64,000 nucleotides of DNA, taken from the NCBI GenBank assembly GCA_028023455.1, contig JAQFVV010012402.1:12626292-12690291 (forward strand), read 5' to 3'. The stretch is from Epiperipatus broadwayi. Its lineage: Eukaryota; Onychophora; Udeonychophora; Euonychophora; Peripatidae. Positions 42,001-48,000 of this stretch are shown here, piece by piece. A program made the translations under genes and the position numbers. How positions within the stretch are numbered: position 1 is the stretch's first letter; every line of letters begins with the position of its first letter. Below the pieces are notes generated by a model. That model searched no databases, was not told where the DNA came from, and worked only from the letters and a program-made list of their open reading frames with translations.

Positions 42001-45000
42001 ATTTCTCAATAGTAATTATTTCTACTACTTCATATAAATTTAATTTCTTCATATAAATATATATATATTTTATTAGATATGGTGGACAATATAAAAAAAA
42101 AATTAATTAAATTCAAGAATTCTCTTAAAGGTTAGATTTTTAACAATGTACACTTAAAATCAGTTAATAAAGTCCTCCAGTTTTGCTCAACCATTTTCAG
42201 TAGTAACTAAAAAGCTAATAAATCCAAATCAACATGTAATGTGATGTAAAATGGTTTCTTAGACAAAATCAGAAATTTTGTGTATCTTAACCAAATTTCT
42301 CTCTTCAAATTCTTTACATATTACAATAAAATCATCAACTTGGTTATTCCTTACTATATAACAATTTTTCCACTCTAGTTCATTTCTAAAAAAAAAAACC
42401 CTCACTATCACATTTTAATAAAGCTATTTTATCAACTCTATTATCCCATTCTTGTTATAAAGATTTAAACAAAAAAATCATAAAATATCTACATTTTTCA
42501 CTCCCTTCCTTTAAATTTCTTCCCCTCGCCATACAATTTATCTTGACCTTTTTCAATATCCTACATTCTGAAAATTAAAAACTGAATGCTCTCTACTATA
42601 TCCACATAAATTATATCTACAATCCAAATTCTTATTTTATTTTTTGACTGCTTTCTTTTGTATCTAAAATTCCTACCTTTGGACTAAATAATTGTAAACT
42701 TCCTTTAATGCTAACATATGTTTTTTCATATTTTAAATATTTTTTTATTCTTAACTACTTCAAAACTAGTTTTTTTTTTTTTTCATATTCACTTTCTATA
42801 ATTATTTTTTTTTCCCTCAAATCAATTTATCCATCCTTTCATTCCATCTCTCATAATTATGTATGTACAAATATAATTGTCTATACATTTATTTTTTACA
42901 TAAATGCATGAAAATAAATTATATATTTATTAACTTTGCATACTGTAAAACTTTTATTGTTCAACATGTTTGCTGTTTTCGTTACGTAATCCAATTAAGC
43001 ACTATTTTTACTAACCTATTTTCATTCATATATTATAATTTTCAAACATTTTAAATTTACTTTTAATTTCATTCATTAAAATTAGAAGTTCATCTTTTTT
43101 CCTTTGAACAGTCTTATTTACTGTCCACAATTTAACACTCAAAGCACATCCAATTCTTTTTTGCATTCTATCCAAAGATTTCTGAGTTCTCTGGCCAATA
43201 CAAAGCATATCATTTGCAAAGGTTATAACAGGTACCACTTTCTCTTTTCAAATAATTCTACATACATATATGAGAAACACATTTTAAATTTATTCCACAC
43301 TATTTTTTTGCTTTTCTTTTCAATTCTAATTCCCAACTAATTGCATAGTTCGTTTTTCCATTTAATAAAGTATCTAACTACCTATAGTCTCCACTTCTTT
43401 GAAATAAATATTTCCCATTTTGTTAGTTTTCATTTTACCATTAAATATTAAGATCTTCAAATTTTCTTCACTGGATTTAACTTTCATAGTTTTTTCAGAT
43501 TCTCCACATTTCTCTATCAAGAACTCCATAATTTCTACACCATTTTCAAAAAAATATCATATCAGTAGTCTTTTTTTCACTGCCATCTATCTATTAACTT
43601 ACTCAAAATTTCATAGATGGGCAAAAATGAATAAATAATTTATTATCTAAAGCTAAAAGATGTAAGCTAAAGAAATTAGGAAATGGCTCTTTTGGTATAT
43701 TCTTAAAATTATATTTTGAAGCAAGTTTCTTTTTAAAAAAAGCTTGAATAATTAATTATCAAATTCATAAAATCATTAATAAAAGTAATTTTTATAATAA
43801 ATGTTCACAATTAAACAAATTAAGCATAAAATACCTGACTGGGGTGTTGAGTAAATGCTAAAATAGCATCCAAATAAATTGCAAACTTTGGTGGTTGAGA
43901 AACTTCTTTTAAAAAACCCTAATAAAATAAATGTTAAAAATGTATAAATTGGATTAACACACAAACTCAATTAATAAGTTAATTCTATATTTTTTATTTA
44001 AACTTATATAAAAATAAAGTCTTGAAATAGTCTATTGCAAAGCAAAGGCATTCCAACAGCCTCCCATACAGTAACAATGAAGATGAAGACATTGTCACTA
44101 GGCTTTCTAATTACAAGATGGTAAGATTGAGCAGATTTCCTAATTTATCTTATTCCCTAGCTAAAATATAGCTACATATTCTTTTCCTGACCAATAGTGA
44201 AAAGTTGGCTCATTTGGCTATGAGTCAGCTACTTGAAAAAAAAAATTCTAAACTTGATTAGAATCTTAAAAAATTTCAATCTTATCTAGTTTAAGTGTGA
44301 ACTAAAATTGTAAATATGGTAAATTACATTTACACCAATATAAATATATTGAAGCTGTACATATATATACAAATATATATATGCTGGCTTCACCATTCAC
44401 TATGGACTAGCTAAGACTCTAAGTCCAACCACAGTGAATGTATGTTCTTTTCTTAAAATAAATTATCATCTGCACAAATAATTATGTAAGTTAAAGAAGG
44501 AAAGTGTTTAAAAAAAGAAATCAATGAAATAAAATATATAAAATTTAAATTTTTATTTGTAATTATTTTTTAAAATATGGCAGAAATAAATAAGACAAAT
44601 TGTCATAATTAAACAGAATCCATTAAAGAATGCAATTAATTTATGAAACATTTTAATTGAAAGAAAAATAGATAACAGGAAAAAATTAAAACAATAGACT
44701 ACTAATAAGTAGTTTAATTAAAAATAGAATTGAAGACGGGTGTAAATAAAGAATTTTTCTTTTGTTCTGGGTCTTATGCTTACTGTAGTCTTGCTGAAGA
44801 ATTAGCTTTTATTCAGAATTTTTCGGAAAAAAGTTTGCTGACAAATTTACAAGCTAATTTGCTGGGAAAGCTTGCTGTACTGTCTTCAAGCCATAGTCTT
44901 TTTTCTTTCTGTTCAGCTATCCATAAATAATGAAATGAGCTATTTTGCAAAAATGAGTGAGTAGTCTTTTTTGCCTTCGTTCTCCCGCCCGTTCCCGAGA

Positions 45001-48000
45001 CCAGAGTCGTAGACATGTGAGCCAGCAGGAGAACTAAAGTGCCCTGCATTCATGAAAAATGCCATACCCTATTCAATAAAATTCTTTCAATGGAAAATAT
45101 GAAATAAACATCAAGACTTAAAAAGGGACTGCCATGCAACATCAAGGGTTTCCATTTTCACACAAGCCTTCTAGCTACCAGTAACTATTCCATGATTTAA
45201 AATATGTTTTATCTTTCCACAATGTAAATTTAAATATCTATTCAGTTATTCTATTTATCCATATGTATATTTTTGAATTTATATGTTTGCATCTTGTAGA
45301 ATTATATTTCATCAATTGTTTCTTTTTTTCTTTCTAAAATATTGTAATGGGTGGTGGTTTCTCTTGCATAATGGCGGCGATAATTCTTACTAATTTAATT
45401 GAAAATGGGTCACTTAATTTACCGCCATTATGCACCTATAATTAAGAATTTATTTTATGTATATATTTTATTTTAGAAGGAGAGAAAGCAACTTGCAGAA
45501 AGCACAAATCCCATTCTTAGAATTAATATTTAATTGCTAAAGATACTTTCATATAACTATAAACCGATCCTATTATAAAATTTCAAAGCTTTTTAATTTA
45601 GCCTTTTGTTTTTTTTTTTTGATATATATAAAAAGGGAAGATTCCGATCGATGTCTTTATTTTTTTTTTAGTCAATGAAGGGTTACGAATGTAAAATTCT
45701 ATTTTAAAGGGCGTGAAATAAAATAAACATTCACACTTATTCATTTGTAATAAAAAAGTGTACCTTTGACAAAATGTATATATTAAAGTTTTATAGATAC
45801 CATTTGGCTCTGTGGGTAGATAGATTAAACTTCAACTAAATCAGTAAAATATCCGCCCATTTGTGTTAGTGATCTAAATTTTATAAAAGAGAAAGTCACT
45901 ATTACTTTTCCGCAGATTTTTCAGTGGTGGTTGAGCTTTCGTAATGTTTTATATATATGTTTTTGCAAAAGAGTTTCTTTTTTAAATTTAAAGGTCATTT
46001 GATCGTATTTATGTTGTATTATGCACTGGGTGATCTGTAACATCTCAGCATGTATTCAGTGTTTCTCTTTTATCAAGTCTTCTTAGGCTAATATACCTGC
46101 ATATAGATCTTCATGAAAATAAATAAAAATTCTGAATCACATATCTATTTCAGATATTTCAATGTACGTAACTGGACATAAGCAAAAAAACTCCGTATCT
46201 AAATCCGGTTCACGCGGTTAGTGAACGGATTCCATCTTTCTCTAACCCAGTTTAGAGACAGAGTGCTATCCAGACTTGTATTAGCCTCTTGATTGCTTAT
46301 TATGTCTCGGGACTCAGCTCACATTATGCTTTCACTTTAGTACACTATATTGCATATTTATATTTACTTTGAAATCTGCTCAAAATATTATTGAAACGTT
46401 TCAATCATAGCTGGAAATTTCCGTTGGGGTCACTATTTCATTTTCTTTAGTCATTAGTAGAGGGCTGTGATTTAAATATGTCCCAAAAGTGTTGGTTGGG
46501 TTTAACCATTTATTTATTACCATGTGCTCTATCCATAGAGTTAATAAATTATGTCTCTCTCTTGAATTTTATGTAACCCGTCCATTGGCTGGAAATATTT
46601 TTTAAAAAAAAAATTATAATATAAATTTTTGCCTATCATTATCATTACAAAAGAAGGGATTTTTTGAATATATCTGTATATGGTTGTAGGGTAATAGCCT
46701 GCAGCTCAGTCAGTGAAACTTTGTAGAATCTTACTAGCATAACTAATAAAAGTTTTTTGGGGGCTGTCATTCACTATCATTAAAACTCTGTAGTATTGTT
46801 TGTTTTTCTTTGTGTGACACACATATATAAATCTGGTCATTATATATATCTACTTGTTAAAATTCATTTTGTAGTCTCATATCTCCCTGACCACCGGGCA
46901 TACATTAAGATTAAATTCTAGTGAGGTTTAGAGAGTAAGTCGCTTAGTAGCAATCTGAACGAGTAGGTGAGGTTCGAATCCCCTTTACCTGCATCTCTAG
47001 GTTAAGTTACAGCAGCTCTACTTTTCATACCGTTACAATATTTATACACAGATTTTTTTTTTTGTTTTTTTTTTTGGGGGGGGGGGGGAGGGTATAAATA
47101 ACTGAATAAATAGCTTAAGTCTATAAATAATAAAAATAATATCTATCTTTATTAAATTAATTTATATTTTTATTATATAAATATATAATAATAATAATAA
47201 TTATGAAATAATAAAATTTCAAATATGCATACCAAATGAAAAGTTTGCAAATCAAACTTCCTAGAGGTATTTTAATAAATTTGCAAATAACACCCTCTCT
47301 CATATCAGTGCCAATCCATTTTTATCTGGTGAATTAACACTGATACAAAAGATGGTGTTATCTGCAAGTTTATTAAAATGACTCTAAAAAGTCTGATGTG
47401 TAAATTATTTGCATTGGAATTTATTACTTCATAATTATTATTATATATTTTCAGTGCTAAATATTTAGCAGTTGTTGTTAGTTTATGGGGTCATTAAAAT
47501 TAATGAAATATATATAAGAAACATCGCACCATCTACTATTATATTTTTCAGCAAGGCAATCTGTATATTATAAGTTCCAAATTAATGGTAGATGGTTGAT
47601 ATATTTCTTGTATTTAATTCCAGTAAAGCTCAATGCATATTCTAATTTTGTATATATATATATATATGCAGATTATATTTTCCATTTAATTCATAATTAT
47701 AAAAACAAGTGACTTCCATTATTATATATCTCCTTTGTAGCATAATACCACCTGTTGTCCTATGATTATTCAAATTATAATAGATGATTCTAGGGAAAGG
47801 TAAAGATAACTATTATATGGGAGCATATAAGAAAGCATAAGAGAATTTTGTGATATTATTGTTGATATGAATATAAATTGTAGATTAAATAAATTCTCTT
47901 CCAATACTTTTAAACACTTTCTTATTAATTCTTCTTTAATTTTTTCTGTCTTTCTTCAATTAAATGGTATAATGGTGAGTTGACTTTGATATTTTTCGGC

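Larger units (their letters stand above)
36326..43834. other. XPO5 intron E2-E3
   Basis: AT-rich. Holds the family D fold-back (37430-37550), a small hairpin repeat (39386-39545), a tRNA-like segment near 40460-40530 and a LINE relic (42900-43560). No exon found. Confidence 0.45.

Noticed and set aside
44813-45049. 78-codon minus-strand open frame (MQGTLVLLLAHMSTTLVSGT...).
   Set aside because: Higher GC and a hydrophobic start are intriguing, but the overlapping plus-strand frame is also open, no domain is recognised, and no splice or promoter context supports it.
45379-45445. Short frame starting at ATGGCGGCG that could be a first exon.
   Set aside because: It is part of an inverted repeat (GCATAATGGCGG / CCGCCATTATGC) and stops after 24 codons with no donor site.
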